From Bacteroides_E sp964583185 (GTDB taxonomy: Bacteria > Bacteroidota > Bacteroidia > Bacteroidales > Bacteroidaceae), in the NCBI GenBank assembly GCA_964583185.1, contig CAZOVL010000001.1, forward strand, positions 1 to 64,000: DNA of 64,000 bases, given 5' to 3'. The first letter of the stretch is position 1, and every line of letters starts with the position of its first letter. This document shows positions 17,244-26,079 of the stretch, one piece after another. The notes beneath the pieces were generated by a model that searched no databases, was not told the origin of the DNA, and saw only the letters and a list, made by a program, of their open reading frames with translations. Made by a program: the position numbers and the translations under genes.

Positions 17244-17316
17244 ACGGGTGTAGCTCAGTTGGTAGAGCACTGGTCTCCAAAACCAGGTGTCGAGAGTTCG
17301 AGTCTTTCCACCCGTG
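17244..17316 (+). tRNA. tRNA-Trp (anticodon CCA)
   Basis: A full cloverleaf of 73 nt. Acceptor arm ACGGGTG/CACCCGT, D stem GCTC/GAGC, anticodon stem CTGGT/ACCAG with loop CTCCAAA, and T arm with TTCGAGT loop. The CCA tail is not encoded (CAC follows). A TATCTTTG box at 17220-17227 with TTTG at 17200-17203 is a likely promoter, and a perfect terminator starts 4 nt after the gene. Confidence 0.97.
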
Positions 17317-17319
17317 CAC

Positions 17320-17350
17320 AAAAAGGATACTTTATAAAGTATCCTTTTTT
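17320..17350 (+). terminator. terminator of tRNA-Trp
   Basis: A near-continuous palindrome AAAAAGGATACTTTA / TAAAGTATCCTTTTT (17320-17349) with a T run, directly after the tRNA. Confidence 0.9.
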
Positions 17351-17462
17351 ATGTATAAATAGTCTCCTGTCATCTTTTCATTTCTTTACATCCCCAAGAC
17401 ACTAAAAAACTGACAGTTTGACTTATCTAATTTTATGGTACACCCTTTGTCTTTATAACAAT

Positions 17463-17780
17463 ATGAACAAGAATTTTGAAATATTAGGAACCGATGAAAA
17501 TCTGAATAGAGATGATTTTTATCAGAGATTTAAAGAGAAACTAGAAGAAACTCATTCTTTTCCAACAAACTATCTATTCAAATATGTTGCTCCATCCGAA
17601 CAAAGTATATTAGTTAAAATATACTCTGCCTTTGAAAATGCCAAAGGAAGCATATCCACCAAAGAAAGTAAGAATGGAAAGTACACTAGTGTAACTATAA
17701 AAGTACCTGTTAATAGTGCAGATGAAGTAATTGCCTATTATCAAGAAGCAGAAAAGATTGATGGAATAATGGCACTATAA
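17463..17780 (+). CDS. DUF493 (YbeD-like) family protein
   Basis: A 105-residue small alpha/beta protein with an ACT-like fold. The core HSFPTNYLFKYVAPSEQSILVKIY, then GKYTSVTIKVPVNSADEVIAYYQ, matches DUF493. The function is unknown; the E. coli relative YbeD sits near lipoate genes, a context not present here. The ATG at 17463 gives the family-length N-terminus; an upstream ATG at 17418 would add a hydrophobic stretch without support. A terminator follows. Confidence 0.85.
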   Translation: MNKNFEILGTDENLNRDDFYQRFKEKLEETHSFPTNYLFKYVAPSEQSILVKIYSAFENAKGSISTKESKNGKYTSVTIKVPVNSADEVIAYYQEAEKIDGIMAL

Positions 17781-17804
17781 TCATCAATTTCCAAACATAA
17801 ACAG

Positions 17805-17840
17805 AATCCTCAACGCAAGTCTATTTGTTGAGGATTTTTT
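17805..17840 (+). terminator. terminator of the DUF493 gene
   Basis: A 10-bp stem (AATCCTCAAC / GTTGAGGATT, 17805-17814 and 17827-17836) followed by TTTT. Confidence 0.85.
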
Positions 17841-17968
17841 ATTTACTTTATTTTACTTTTCTCTTATTTTCATTTAAGGTATTGTAAATTAATTGATTCA
17901 CAACAAAATATAATTATATTTGATCTTTATTAAGCGAATTGAAAAATAAAAACCAGCCTATTAATTCA

Positions 17969-18646
17969 ATGAAAAGAAAAGGTATAGTCCTCTTAATTAT
18001 CTGCATTTTATTAGCTACCGAGTATTTTTTAAAAAGTGAATATTACGAGTCTAAAAAAGAGAAGGAGCAAATTGATTCGGTTAAAACCAATAAAGACACC
18101 CCTGAAGTAAAAAATGGAGATATTATTTTCCACACCTCTCAATCAACACAAAGTGAAGCCATTCAATTAGCCACAAACTCCAAGTACTCTCATTGTGGCA
18201 TCATATTTATACAGAATGACCAGCCCTATGTATTTGAGGCTATTCAACCGGTTAAACTAACCCCTCTGAATCAATGGATAGCTAGAGGCAAAGAGAACAA
18301 ATATGTTATCAAACGTTTGATAGATGCCAACCATATCTTAACTAAAGAAGTATTAGCCAAGATGCAAGCCATAGGTGAAAGTTTCTTAGGTAAGAATTAC
18401 GATTTAACCTTTGAATGGAACGATGAGAAACTATACTGTTCTGAATTGATATGGAAAATATATCAGCGAGGTGCGGACATAGAGTTAGGAAAACTAGAAA
18501 AACTGGAAGATTTCGATTTATCGGACATTAAAGTACAAACAAAGTTACAAGAGCGTTATGGTACAAACATACCTCTTAATGAAACAGTTATCTCCCCTCA
18601 AGCTATCTTTGATAGTAGCTTGTTAATGACAATCCAAGAGGAGTAA
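17969..18646 (+). CDS. YiiX/YebB-like NlpC/P60-type cysteine hydrolase
   Basis: A 225-residue envelope protein. A hydrophobic N-terminal segment (MKRKGIVLLIICILLATEYF) is a signal or anchor. The body is a circularly permuted NlpC/P60 (papain-like) domain: NGDIIFHTS, then KYSHCGIIF with the conserved His, and LYCSELIWKIY with the catalytic Cys in the second half. The YiiX family is thought to act on envelope amide or ester bonds, but substrates are not well defined. I chose the ATG at 17969; a TTG at 17939 is in frame but unneeded. Confidence 0.83.
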   Translation: MKRKGIVLLIICILLATEYFLKSEYYESKKEKEQIDSVKTNKDTPEVKNGDIIFHTSQSTQSEAIQLATNSKYSHCGIIFIQNDQPYVFEAIQPVKLTPLNQWIARGKENKYVIKRLIDANHILTKEVLAKMQAIGESFLGKNYDLTFEWNDEKLYCSELIWKIYQRGADIELGKLEKLEDFDLSDIKVQTKLQERYGTNIPLNETVISPQAIFDSSLLMTIQEE

Positions 18647-18827
18647 AACAATTCTTTAGAGTTGGAAAAGCTCAATCTCCTATTTCAATAATTGCTAACA
18701 AAAACCCCAAACACCCCATAATACTTATTCTTAAACCACCGCAAGAAGGCCTAAGAATAGTCATATAACAGATAATAAGTCCCTAAATATGCAAAATATT
18801 TTCTACCTTCGTACCACAATTTAGCGT

Positions 18828-19646
18828 ATGAAAGAAAACAGTTTAGAGGATCAGAAATTATATGATATTGCCCATTTAGCTCTAGATATGGGTAACTACC
18901 TTTTATCTTCCGGGGCACATTGTGGCCGTGTCTATCGTAACCTGTCACGAATTACAGAAACTTGGGGAGTAAAAATACATATCCACATTACATTTACAGG
19001 CTTATTAATTACAGCTGAATGTAATCAATCTGAAGAGGGATATTGTGGAAGAGCAGTTACGCTATTCAAAAAGACTAAAAAGTATGACATCAATTTTAGT
19101 GCAATCAATGAAATCAGTCAGCTGTCTTGGCTAATTGCCGGAGAGAATATTAGTGTGGAGAAAGCCAGAATTCTTTTTAACCGCATTTGTTCAGCCAAAA
19201 GATACTCCACTCCTACTCTTTTATTAGGCATTGGTTTTTCCTGTGCCTGCTTGTGCCTAGTGGCCGGAGGCGATTGGAGAGATGCCATTATAGGATTTAT
19301 TGCTTCCATAACAGGAATGGCTGCACGATCATTAATCATCAAACAAGATTACAATTTAATGTTCTCTTTTGTTGTGGCAGCTTTTATCACCACTTTAATA
19401 ACGTCCTTGCATCTTACTGGTATCTTTGAACCCTTATGGGGGTTGAGTGCTGCACCCGACAGAGCACTTGCTACGGCAGTTCTTTATTTGGTTCCCGGCG
19501 TTCCACTAACCAATAGTTTAATCGATTTGATTGAGGGATACATTCCTTCAGCTATGGTACGAGCTGCATTTGGTACTTTTATTTTACTGTGCATAGCAGT
19601 AGGAATGTCTATTAGTATTTTACTTTTTGGAATTAATCAGTTTTAA
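18828..19646 (+). CDS. threonine/serine exporter, N-terminal half (ThrE/DUF1212)
   Basis: A 272-residue membrane protein. The N-terminal 110 residues are soluble (ALDMGNYLLSSGAHCGRVYRNLSRI), which is the DUF1212 signature region, followed by about five membrane spans and the segment YLVPGVPLTNSLIDLIEGY. Together with the next gene it corresponds to one two-domain ThrE exporter of Corynebacterium, split into two proteins here as is common elsewhere. The stop is 1 bp before the partner's start. Confidence 0.9.
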   Translation: MKENSLEDQKLYDIAHLALDMGNYLLSSGAHCGRVYRNLSRITETWGVKIHIHITFTGLLITAECNQSEEGYCGRAVTLFKKTKKYDINFSAINEISQLSWLIAGENISVEKARILFNRICSAKRYSTPTLLLGIGFSCACLCLVAGGDWRDAIIGFIASITGMAARSLIIKQDYNLMFSFVVAAFITTLITSLHLTGIFEPLWGLSAAPDRALATAVLYLVPGVPLTNSLIDLIEGYIPSAMVRAAFGTFILLCIAVGMSISILLFGINQF

Positions 19647-19647
19647 T

Positions 19648-20145
19648 ATGAATCTAGTTTTAGCTACTATAATAGATATTGTTTTGGGAGGAATCATTGC
19701 CATAGGATGGAGTATTCTTTTCAACACCCCACGCAAAGCGGTTTGGATTGCAGCTTTACTGGGAGGATTAGGACATAGCATTCGTTTTCTGCTTATTGAA
19801 GGAGTAGGTGCACATTTGGTCTTAGCTACTCTGTCCGGTGCTGTTTTCATTGGATTAGTAGGAATCATATTTTCTCGCAAAGCTGATATGCCCCCTGTAG
19901 TATTTACTATGCCTGCTTGCATCACAATGATTCCGGGAATGTATGCTTATCATTCAATGATAGGAATGATAAAAATAGCAGAAATGGGACTAGAAGATCC
20001 TGATCTTACTTTAATAGCACAAACAACACACTATTTTGTCATTACAGTGGCTTTACTCTTTACCCTCTCCATTGGCATCACCTTAGGGTCACTCCTATTC
20101 AGACAAAAAACAGCACGTACCATTAAACTTGACCTGAACGATTAA
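19648..20145 (+). CDS. threonine/serine exporter, C-terminal half (ThrE_2/DUF3815)
   Basis: A 165-residue membrane protein with about four hydrophobic segments. It has the expected GWSILFNTPRKAVWIAALLGGLGHSIRFL and CITMIPGMYAYHSMIG sequences. It pairs with the preceding DUF1212 protein to make a full amino-acid exporter in the inner membrane. The ATG at 19648 is right after the first gene's TAA at 19644-19646, so translational coupling is likely. Confidence 0.9.
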   Translation: MNLVLATIIDIVLGGIIAIGWSILFNTPRKAVWIAALLGGLGHSIRFLLIEGVGAHLVLATLSGAVFIGLVGIIFSRKADMPPVVFTMPACITMIPGMYAYHSMIGMIKIAEMGLEDPDLTLIAQTTHYFVITVALLFTLSIGITLGSLLFRQKTARTIKLDLND

Positions 20146-20166
20146 TTTCATAACATAAAGAATAAA

Positions 20167-20619
20167 ATGCGAAAAATAGATGTATCAAAAACGTTGACAT
20201 CAATTACCCGATCGAGGGTTCGGTTTGGTGAGGTAGACTCAATGTATATTGTTTGGCATGGTAACTACATTAAATATTTGGAAGATGGCAGGGAAACATT
20301 TGGATATGAACACGGCCTAAAATATTTAGACATTTATGAACAAGGATATGTTCTACCGGTAGTCGATTTAAAAGTTCAATACATTAAATCAGCTTACATT
20401 GATGATGTGATTCGCATTGAAACAACTTATGTGGCAACTCCTTTAGCTAAAATGATTTTTAAGTATAAAATTTACCGAGATTGTGACTCCACATTATTAT
20501 GCATAGCTCAAACCACTCAACTTTATCAAACAGAAAAAGAGAGAACGTTAGTAGTTAATAAACCGGATTTTATTGAGGATTGGGAAAAAAAGAACAACTT
20601 ATTTATTCCTAAGAAATAA
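20167..20619 (+). CDS. acyl-CoA thioesterase (4-hydroxybenzoyl-CoA thioesterase-like hot-dog fold)
   Basis: A 150-residue hot-dog-fold protein. The motif RFGEVDSMYIVWHGNYIKYLEDGRE holds the catalytic Asp and the HGNY segment typical of YbgC/FcbC thioesterases. The rest, LKVQYIKSAYIDDVIRIETTY, matches the central strands. It hydrolyses acyl-CoA or acyl-ACP thioesters; the substrate is unknown. It follows the ThrE pair by 21 bp, so cotranscription is likely although the functions differ. It is convergent with the ABC-F gene (3 bp apart). Confidence 0.87.
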   Translation: MRKIDVSKTLTSITRSRVRFGEVDSMYIVWHGNYIKYLEDGRETFGYEHGLKYLDIYEQGYVLPVVDLKVQYIKSAYIDDVIRIETTYVATPLAKMIFKYKIYRDCDSTLLCIAQTTQLYQTEKERTLVVNKPDFIEDWEKKNNLFIPKK

Positions 20620-20622
20620 GAC

Positions 20623-22491
20623 TTATTCTTCAATTTCACTTAACTCCAACCACCTCATACTTTTCTCATCCAACTCATCGTTCACGTGAGACAACCGGAT
20701 GGATAACTCGGTTATCTTATCTACTTCAAGGGTTCCACTGGCTAGTTTTTGCTCAATATCTCCTTTTTCTTGCTCCAAGTTTTCTACATCTTTCTCCAAT
20801 TGAGCAAATTCTCTTTTCTCATTAAAAGTCATCTTACGGGTTTCGTTTAACCGAACACGTTCGTGCTTATCCTCTTCCGGCTTCTCTTTTTTCTCTTGTT
20901 CTTTTTCCTCTTGAACCTCTTTCCATGCTCGGTATTGAGTGTAATTTCCTGGAAAATCTCGCACATCACCCTGTCCATTAAAAACCATTAGATGATCTAC
21001 CACCTTATCCATAAAGTAACGGTCATGGGAAATAACAATGACACACCCTTTAAAATCTTGCAGGTACTCCTCCAAAACATTCAGTGTCATTATATCTAAA
21101 TCGTTTGTGGGCTCATCCAAAACCAAAAAGTTAGGATTTTGCATTAATACAGTACAGAGGTACAATCTACGCTTTTCTCCACCACTCAGCTTGGCTACAA
21201 AATCGTATTGTTTTTCGGGAGCAAACAGAAAATGCTGAAGAAACTGTGAGGCGGTTAATTTCCTACCATTTCCCAAATCAATAACCTCTGCAATTTCTCG
21301 TACCACATCGATAACTTTTTTGGAATCATCAAAAACCAAGCCTTCTTGCGAATAATAACCAAAACGAACCGTGGTTCCTATATCCACAACACCTTTGTCG
21401 GGTTTCACTTTACCTAATAGAATTTTTATAAACGTGGACTTACCTGTACCGTTTGCTCCAACAATACCCATTTTTTCATAGCGAGAGAAAATATACGAGA
21501 AATCTTCCAGGATAATTACATCTCCGTAACGCTTATATAAGCTTTCTGCCTCAAAAATCTTACTTCCAATGTATGAAGCTTCAACCTCGAGTTTTACGTT
21601 TTTATTTGCTAGTTTTCGTTTTGCAATTTTCTCCAACTCATAAAAAGAGTCTTCTCTATACTTTGCTTTCGTACCACGAGCCTGTGGCATACGCCTCATC
21701 CACTCTAGTTCTGTTTTATACAAGTTCTTGGCACGTGCCACCTCCATTGTGGAAGCATCTATACGCTCTTGTCTTTTTTCCAAGTAATAACTATAGTTCC
21801 CTTTATAAGAGTACACTTGTTGATTATCTATTTCCAAAACCTCAGAACAAACCCTATCTAAAAAATAACGATCGTGAGTAACCATTAATAAGCTTAAATT
21901 ACTACGACTCAAATAGCCCTCTAGCCACTCTGTCATAGCCAAATCTAAATGGTTGGTAGGCTCATCTAAAATCAGAAAGTCAGGTTCAACAATCAGGGTA
22001 TTAGCCAAAGCTACTCGTTTTAGCTGACCTCCGGATAACTCATCTACACTTTGATTGTAGTCGTTAATATTGAGCTGAGAAAGAATCTGTTTAGCACGTT
22101 GCTCATACTCCCAAGCACCCGTTAAATCCATCTGACTTAATAGTTTATCCAGATTGGGATTTCCTTCAGTCTTCATAGACAATTCATACTCTTTGATTAA
22201 ATCCGTAATTTCATTGCCATGATGAAAACAAGCCTCTAGCACAGATATGCCTTTAGGATAATGCGGGTTCTGCTCTAAATAACCAACAGTCAGTCCTCTG
22301 TGATAAGTAATGTTTCCCTCATCGTGCGACTCTTTCCCTGCTAATATATTAAGCAGTGTAGTTTTTCCTGCTCCATTTTTAGCTATAAGTCCCACTCTCT
22401 CTCCCTCTGAAATGCCAAAAGATATATTTTTAAATAAAACCAAGTCTCCAAATGACTTCGTTAAATTCTCAACTTGCAAATAACTTACCAT
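20623..22491 (-). CDS. ABC-F family ATPase (Uup-like)
   Basis: A 622-residue cytoplasmic protein with two ABC domains in tandem and no membrane spans. First domain: Walker A AKNGAGKTTLL (about 36), signature LSGGQLKRVALA, Walker B FLILDEPTNHLDL. Second: GANGTGKSTFI, LSGGEKRRLYL, LVLDEPTNDLDIMT. The linker of about 80 residues and the charged, coiled-coil C-terminus (EKEQEKKEKPEEDKHERVRL onwards, about 530-620) place it with Uup. ABC-F proteins bind the ribosome or DNA repair intermediates; some give antibiotic resistance, but nothing here points to that. Confidence 0.9.
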   Translation of the reverse strand: MVSYLQVENLTKSFGDLVLFKNISFGISEGERVGLIAKNGAGKTTLLNILAGKESHDEGNITYHRGLTVGYLEQNPHYPKGISVLEACFHHGNEITDLIKEYELSMKTEGNPNLDKLLSQMDLTGAWEYEQRAKQILSQLNINDYNQSVDELSGGQLKRVALANTLIVEPDFLILDEPTNHLDLAMTEWLEGYLSRSNLSLLMVTHDRYFLDRVCSEVLEIDNQQVYSYKGNYSYYLEKRQERIDASTMEVARAKNLYKTELEWMRRMPQARGTKAKYREDSFYELEKIAKRKLANKNVKLEVEASYIGSKIFEAESLYKRYGDVIILEDFSYIFSRYEKMGIVGANGTGKSTFIKILLGKVKPDKGVVDIGTTVRFGYYSQEGLVFDDSKKVIDVVREIAEVIDLGNGRKLTASQFLQHFLFAPEKQYDFVAKLSGGEKRRLYLCTVLMQNPNFLVLDEPTNDLDIMTLNVLEEYLQDFKGCVIVISHDRYFMDKVVDHLMVFNGQGDVRDFPGNYTQYRAWKEVQEEKEQEKKEKPEEDKHERVRLNETRKMTFNEKREFAQLEKDVENLEQEKGDIEQKLASGTLEVDKITELSIRLSHVNDELDEKSMRWLELSEIEE

Positions 22492-22526
22492 ATAAATTGT
22501 CTTTCCTCTACGCTAATCATTACCTA

Positions 22527-23357
22527 TTATAAACTTCCCAATATCCCGTTGTAGATTGCTACTACATCGCATTTTCCATTCTGCTCAACATACTCCCACG
22601 CAATCTTCAAAGGATCAATGGCTCTCTTCTTTTCCACATAATATAATATGGGTGCTTCACGAGCGCCTTCAATTAATGTTTTCCACTCAAAACCTTCCAC
22701 CTCATTGTAAAGTATCACGCAAATTACAATACCAACGGCGAACCAATCTTTCCTTTTTTTGCCACCAATAATCCCACCATCAATGACTTCTTGTAATTTT
22801 TGTAAATCGCCTTCAACACCTTGAAAATCTTTAGTTAGTGTTGTTTTTATTAAATGAGTGATCTCATCGTACACTTCATTAATTTCATAAATTTCAGCTA
22901 AACGAATGGGAATTAGTTCTGCCGGATAGTCTTTTCCCTCTTCTCTTATCTCTATAGACTCCAACAAACTAAGTGCCTCATCATATCCCACACCTTGAGG
23001 TACGGTAAAAGTACACTCAAGTATCATATTCTTTTCACCAAACAACCAGTGATGGGTGGTGTAGAACACACCTTCTTCTTTATTGGAATCCTGATAATAT
23101 ACACCATTGCAAGAACTTACTTTTATCCTCTTGCTCTCTTTATTATGATTCAATTCATATTGAATTTCTTCATCAGCATAAGACATTGCATTTTTAGCTT
23201 TACTCTCTTTTTTGTAGGCTGATATTCTAAAGTTTCCGGTCCATTGGCTTGGGTTATAAAACAAAAAAGTTCCTTCTTTATCTTCAAATTCATTCCAAGA
23301 AGAAGGATAAATCAATGAAAACCAAGAATGAGGAGATATAAATTTTTTTCCTTGCAT
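22527..23357 (-). CDS. DUF3805-type conserved protein
   Basis: A 276-residue cytoplasmic protein. The N-terminal half starts SPHSWFSLIYPSSWNEFEDKEGTFLFY and continues WTGNFRISAYKKES, which resembles DUF3805 of Bacteroidota, possibly a PsbP/Mog1-like fold. The second half is helical (KDWFAVGIVICVILYNEVEGFEWKTLI). I know of no function. It sits 35 bp upstream of the ABC-F gene on the same strand. Confidence 0.65.
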   Translation of the reverse strand: MQGKKFISPHSWFSLIYPSSWNEFEDKEGTFLFYNPSQWTGNFRISAYKKESKAKNAMSYADEEIQYELNHNKESKRIKVSSCNGVYYQDSNKEEGVFYTTHHWLFGEKNMILECTFTVPQGVGYDEALSLLESIEIREEGKDYPAELIPIRLAEIYEINEVYDEITHLIKTTLTKDFQGVEGDLQKLQEVIDGGIIGGKKRKDWFAVGIVICVILYNEVEGFEWKTLIEGAREAPILYYVEKKRAIDPLKIAWEYVEQNGKCDVVAIYNGILGSL

Positions 23358-23474
23358 ATTTTTTATTTCATTTAGCTATTCTAAATTAGGAGGTTAAATA
23401 TACAAACAAATGTACAATTTTAGGGAGCGAATGCTAAAAAAGAGCAATAACCCCCATCTGACAAAATTCAAACT

Positions 23475-24365
23475 ATGAAGATAAAAATAGTGAGCTTTAT
23501 ATTATTCTTTTTTATAGCTATCACCTGCTATTCACAGGCAGAACATTCCGACTTTCCATACCCCGCTATACCTTCAGAATTAAAGTCACCTAAAGAGAGA
23601 GCTACTTATTTGGCCGCTCATTATTGGGATTTATTCGATTTTTCAACACCAAACTTAAACGAACAGACTTATGTGGAACAGGCTTGGATTAATTTTGTGG
23701 ATTTTTTGGAATTGATTTCTACTACAGATGCAGAAAAGGCCTTAAAAAACACATTCCACAACGCAGAACCTTATGAAAGTACGTTGAAGTATTTTATGGA
23801 GTTAGCTCAGAAGTATCTCTACTCCGTAGATTCTCCTTTAAAGAACGAAGAGTATTATAGGGTTATTTTAGAAGTAATTATTAATTCTTCTACCTTATCG
23901 GACATAGAAAAAGTAAAACCACAACATCAATTAGCAGTAACTCAGAAAAACAGAACGGGTACACTAGTTCCGAATATTTTGTATCAAACAGCACAAAATG
24001 TAAAAGGGTCACTATATGATATTGAGGCAGTTTACACTTTATTGTTTATCCACGATTTTGATTGTCATACCTGCCAAATGGAACTAGATGAACTCCGCAA
24101 GTCACCCCTTATTCAAAAACTTCAACAAGATAAACAACAACTGGTTGTTTTAACCATTTACCCTTATGATAGCATAAAAGAGTGGAAAAACCACCAAGAC
24201 TCGTATGATTCTACTTGGATTAATGGATATGATGTAACACAAAAAATGCTTGAAAATGAAGACTATATTTTACGCTCCTCGTCTAGCTTCTATTTACTAG
24301 GTGCTAATAAAAAAGTGATATTAAAAGACACAAACCTAGAGACCATCGAGAGCCTGCTAAACTAA
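23475..24365 (+). CDS. exported DUF5106 protein with thioredoxin-like C-terminal domain
   Basis: A 296-residue exported protein. The signal peptide is about residues 1-20 (ending TCYSQ). The DUF5106 part follows (PAIPSELKSPKERATYLAAHYW, then KYFMELAQKYLYSVDSPLKNEEYY). From about residue 185 there is a thioredoxin-like region with CHTC in FIHDFDCHTCQMELDEL. A periplasmic thiol-redox role, perhaps in envelope protein folding, is plausible; the CXXC is seen but activity is inference. Repeat copy B follows 9 bp after the stop. Confidence 0.8.
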   Translation: MKIKIVSFILFFFIAITCYSQAEHSDFPYPAIPSELKSPKERATYLAAHYWDLFDFSTPNLNEQTYVEQAWINFVDFLELISTTDAEKALKNTFHNAEPYESTLKYFMELAQKYLYSVDSPLKNEEYYRVILEVIINSSTLSDIEKVKPQHQLAVTQKNRTGTLVPNILYQTAQNVKGSLYDIEAVYTLLFIHDFDCHTCQMELDELRKSPLIQKLQQDKQQLVVLTIYPYDSIKEWKNHQDSYDSTWINGYDVTQKMLENEDYILRSSSSFYLLGANKKVILKDTNLETIESLLN

Positions 24366-24374
24366 GATATTTAT

Positions 24375-24454
24375 CGGTCTAGGACCGAGGCCTTGTCGGT
24401 CTAGGACTGAACACCCTTCGGTCTAGGACCGACACCCCTTAGGTCCTAGAGGTA
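24375..24454 (+). repeat. 22-bp-period palindromic repeat element, copy B
   Basis: Units at 24375 (CGGTCTAGGACCGA), 24397 (CGGTCTAGGACTGA), 24419 (CGGTCTAGGACCGA) and 24441 (inverted, degenerate AGGTCCTAGAGGTA), exactly 22 bp apart. Spacers are GGCCTTGT, ACACCCTT and CACCCCTT. It lies between the convergent DUF5106 and SGNH genes. Confidence 0.93.
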
Positions 24455-24537
24455 TTAATAATTCCTCCTAAAGCTAAAAGAAATCAATGGGAAATAGTTC
24501 ATTTTACAACTACAAAACCAGATGTATTCCCCCTTAT

Positions 24538-25197
24538 TTAATGACTTAATATGAATTTTTCTGCGACAGGTAAAAAACGATTATGTCCCTTTTCATTCAA
24601 ATGAGCTTTATCGCTTGGTGATTGAAAAAAGAGCTTTCTAAAATGCTCATTATAAGTATAAATATTCCCTTTACGAGCAGCATCGAATATAGGTATACCA
24701 TAATTACCACACACCTCAATCATTGCATCCACGAGTTTTTCTGCAGCACTTCCACTAAAATCTTCAGTTATCCAACGAGTAAAAAAGTAAATTTTCCCTT
24801 CAGGATATTTTTCAACTAACCCTTGACAAAGAATAGATAAGCGCTCTTTAAAAACATCCATTCCTCCCATTTCAGCAATACAATCAGTATCATTATGTCC
24901 TGCAACAACAATAATATAATCTAAAGAATCACTCATTTCTTTATAACGAGTATACATTGCCTCACCAAATCGCTCTCTGTTTAGTGCAATACAATTACCA
25001 TTTCTTCCATAGTTCAAATACTCCATACCTAACTTCTGAGCTAACTTGTAATGCCAAGTCAACTCTACCGGTTGCTTATGATTGCGTACATAGCTATCTC
25101 CTATAACACCCATCTTTTTACCTTGCAGGGATTCCTCCTGAGCGAATAAAAAGAGTGAAGTTAGAAGTAGAAATCCAATAAATAAAATTCTTTTCAT
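24538..25197 (-). CDS. secreted SGNH/GDSL-type hydrolase
   Basis: A 219-residue secreted esterase-like protein. The signal peptide ends about residue 19 (LFLFAQ). Block I GVIGDSYVRNH has the nucleophile serine. Block II glycine is in NYGRNG, block III is VVAGHNDTD, and block V DKAHLNEKGHNRF has the catalytic Asp and His. The SGNH family cleaves esters of lipids, carbohydrates or peptidoglycan; the substrate here is unknown. It is convergent with the DUF5106 gene, with repeat copy B between them. Confidence 0.87.
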   Translation of the reverse strand: MKRILFIGFLLLTSLFLFAQEESLQGKKMGVIGDSYVRNHKQPVELTWHYKLAQKLGMEYLNYGRNGNCIALNRERFGEAMYTRYKEMSDSLDYIIVVAGHNDTDCIAEMGGMDVFKERLSILCQGLVEKYPEGKIYFFTRWITEDFSGSAAEKLVDAMIEVCGNYGIPIFDAARKGNIYTYNEHFRKLFFQSPSDKAHLNEKGHNRFLPVAEKFILSH

Positions 25198-25325
25198 TTA
25201 ATTTTTTTGTTTTATGATTAACTAAAATAAGAATAAATGATGAACAAGCCCCTGTTTTTTTGTATTCATTCCTGTATTATCATATCATTCGCAACGATAA
25301 AGAACTATACCTGCACCTCAAAAGA

Positions 25326-25369
25326 CAACCTGTTTAGGTTGTTTTCTAAATATCAACCCAAATAGGTTG
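25326..25369. promoter_or_regulatory. twin 16-bp palindromes upstream of satD (putative operators)
   Basis: CAACCTGTTTAGGTTG (25326-25341) and CAACCCAAATAGGTTG (25354-25369) share arms CAACC/GGTTG and are 28 bp apart from start to start. A -33/-7-like pair (GTTG at 25366-25369, 19 bp, TAACTTTA at 25389-25396) overlaps the second site. This is the arrangement expected for an autoregulatory operator of the SatD protein, whose C-terminus has a helix-turn-helix. Confidence 0.6.
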
Positions 25370-25424
25370 TTTATTTAAGCATTTATGTTAACTTTAATCA
25401 ATCAATAATACAAAATACGATCTG

Positions 25425-26069
25425 ATGCACTTAGGAGTTATAACAGGAGACATTATAGATTCTTCTAAAATTTTAGAAGGAGGATATAGAGACAAACTAC
25501 TATCCACCATGTATCTTGCCATTCAAGAAATTGAAGAGAAAAAGTCATGGGGTAAGGTAAAAATAGAGGTTTTTCGTGGAGATAGTTTTCAAATCGCTGT
25601 GGATGAGCCTACTTTCATTACAGACATTGCCATAGCATTTAGATCTAAATTAATAGCAAATTCCGGTTCAGATACTCGATGGGATGCGCGATTAGGTTTA
25701 GGTATTGGCGAGGAAGGGTACTTATCAGGAAAAATAAGTGAATCGGATGGAGAGGCATTTCATCTTTCAGGTCAAGCATTTGATTCTCTACAGAAAAACG
25801 ATAGACTTGCCATCTTAACCCCTCAAACTAATATCAATGAAGAACTATGGGTAAGCACCTCGTTTGTAGATGAAATTATCTCAAACTGGACATTATTACA
25901 GGCTGCTACTTTTTATACATACATCACTGAAAATCTCTCACAAAAAGAGATTGCACAAAAGGAGAAAAAATCCCCACAAGCCATAAGTAAAATCTTTCTT
26001 GCCGGGAAATTTAATCTGATAGATAACTATCTTACTCGCTTTCACCAAATAGCAGGGCACTTAAAATAA
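25425..26069 (+). CDS. SatD family protein with C-terminal helix-turn-helix
   Basis: A 214-residue protein. The N-terminal 150 residues match SatD (VITGDIIDSSKI, VEVFRGDSFQIAV-type sequence, WDARLGLGIGEEGYLSG). The C-terminal 60 residues hold a helix-turn-helix (LSQKEIAQKEKKSPQAISKIF). SatD was named from an acid-tolerance locus in Streptococcus; its biochemistry is not settled. The DUF3307 gene follows by 10 bp, a pairing seen in many genomes. The HTH and the twin palindromes upstream suggest it regulates this operon. Confidence 0.82.
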   Translation: MHLGVITGDIIDSSKILEGGYRDKLLSTMYLAIQEIEEKKSWGKVKIEVFRGDSFQIAVDEPTFITDIAIAFRSKLIANSGSDTRWDARLGLGIGEEGYLSGKISESDGEAFHLSGQAFDSLQKNDRLAILTPQTNINEELWVSTSFVDEIISNWTLLQAATFYTYITENLSQKEIAQKEKKSPQAISKIFLAGKFNLIDNYLTRFHQIAGHLK

Positions 26070-26079
26070 AGACTTAATC

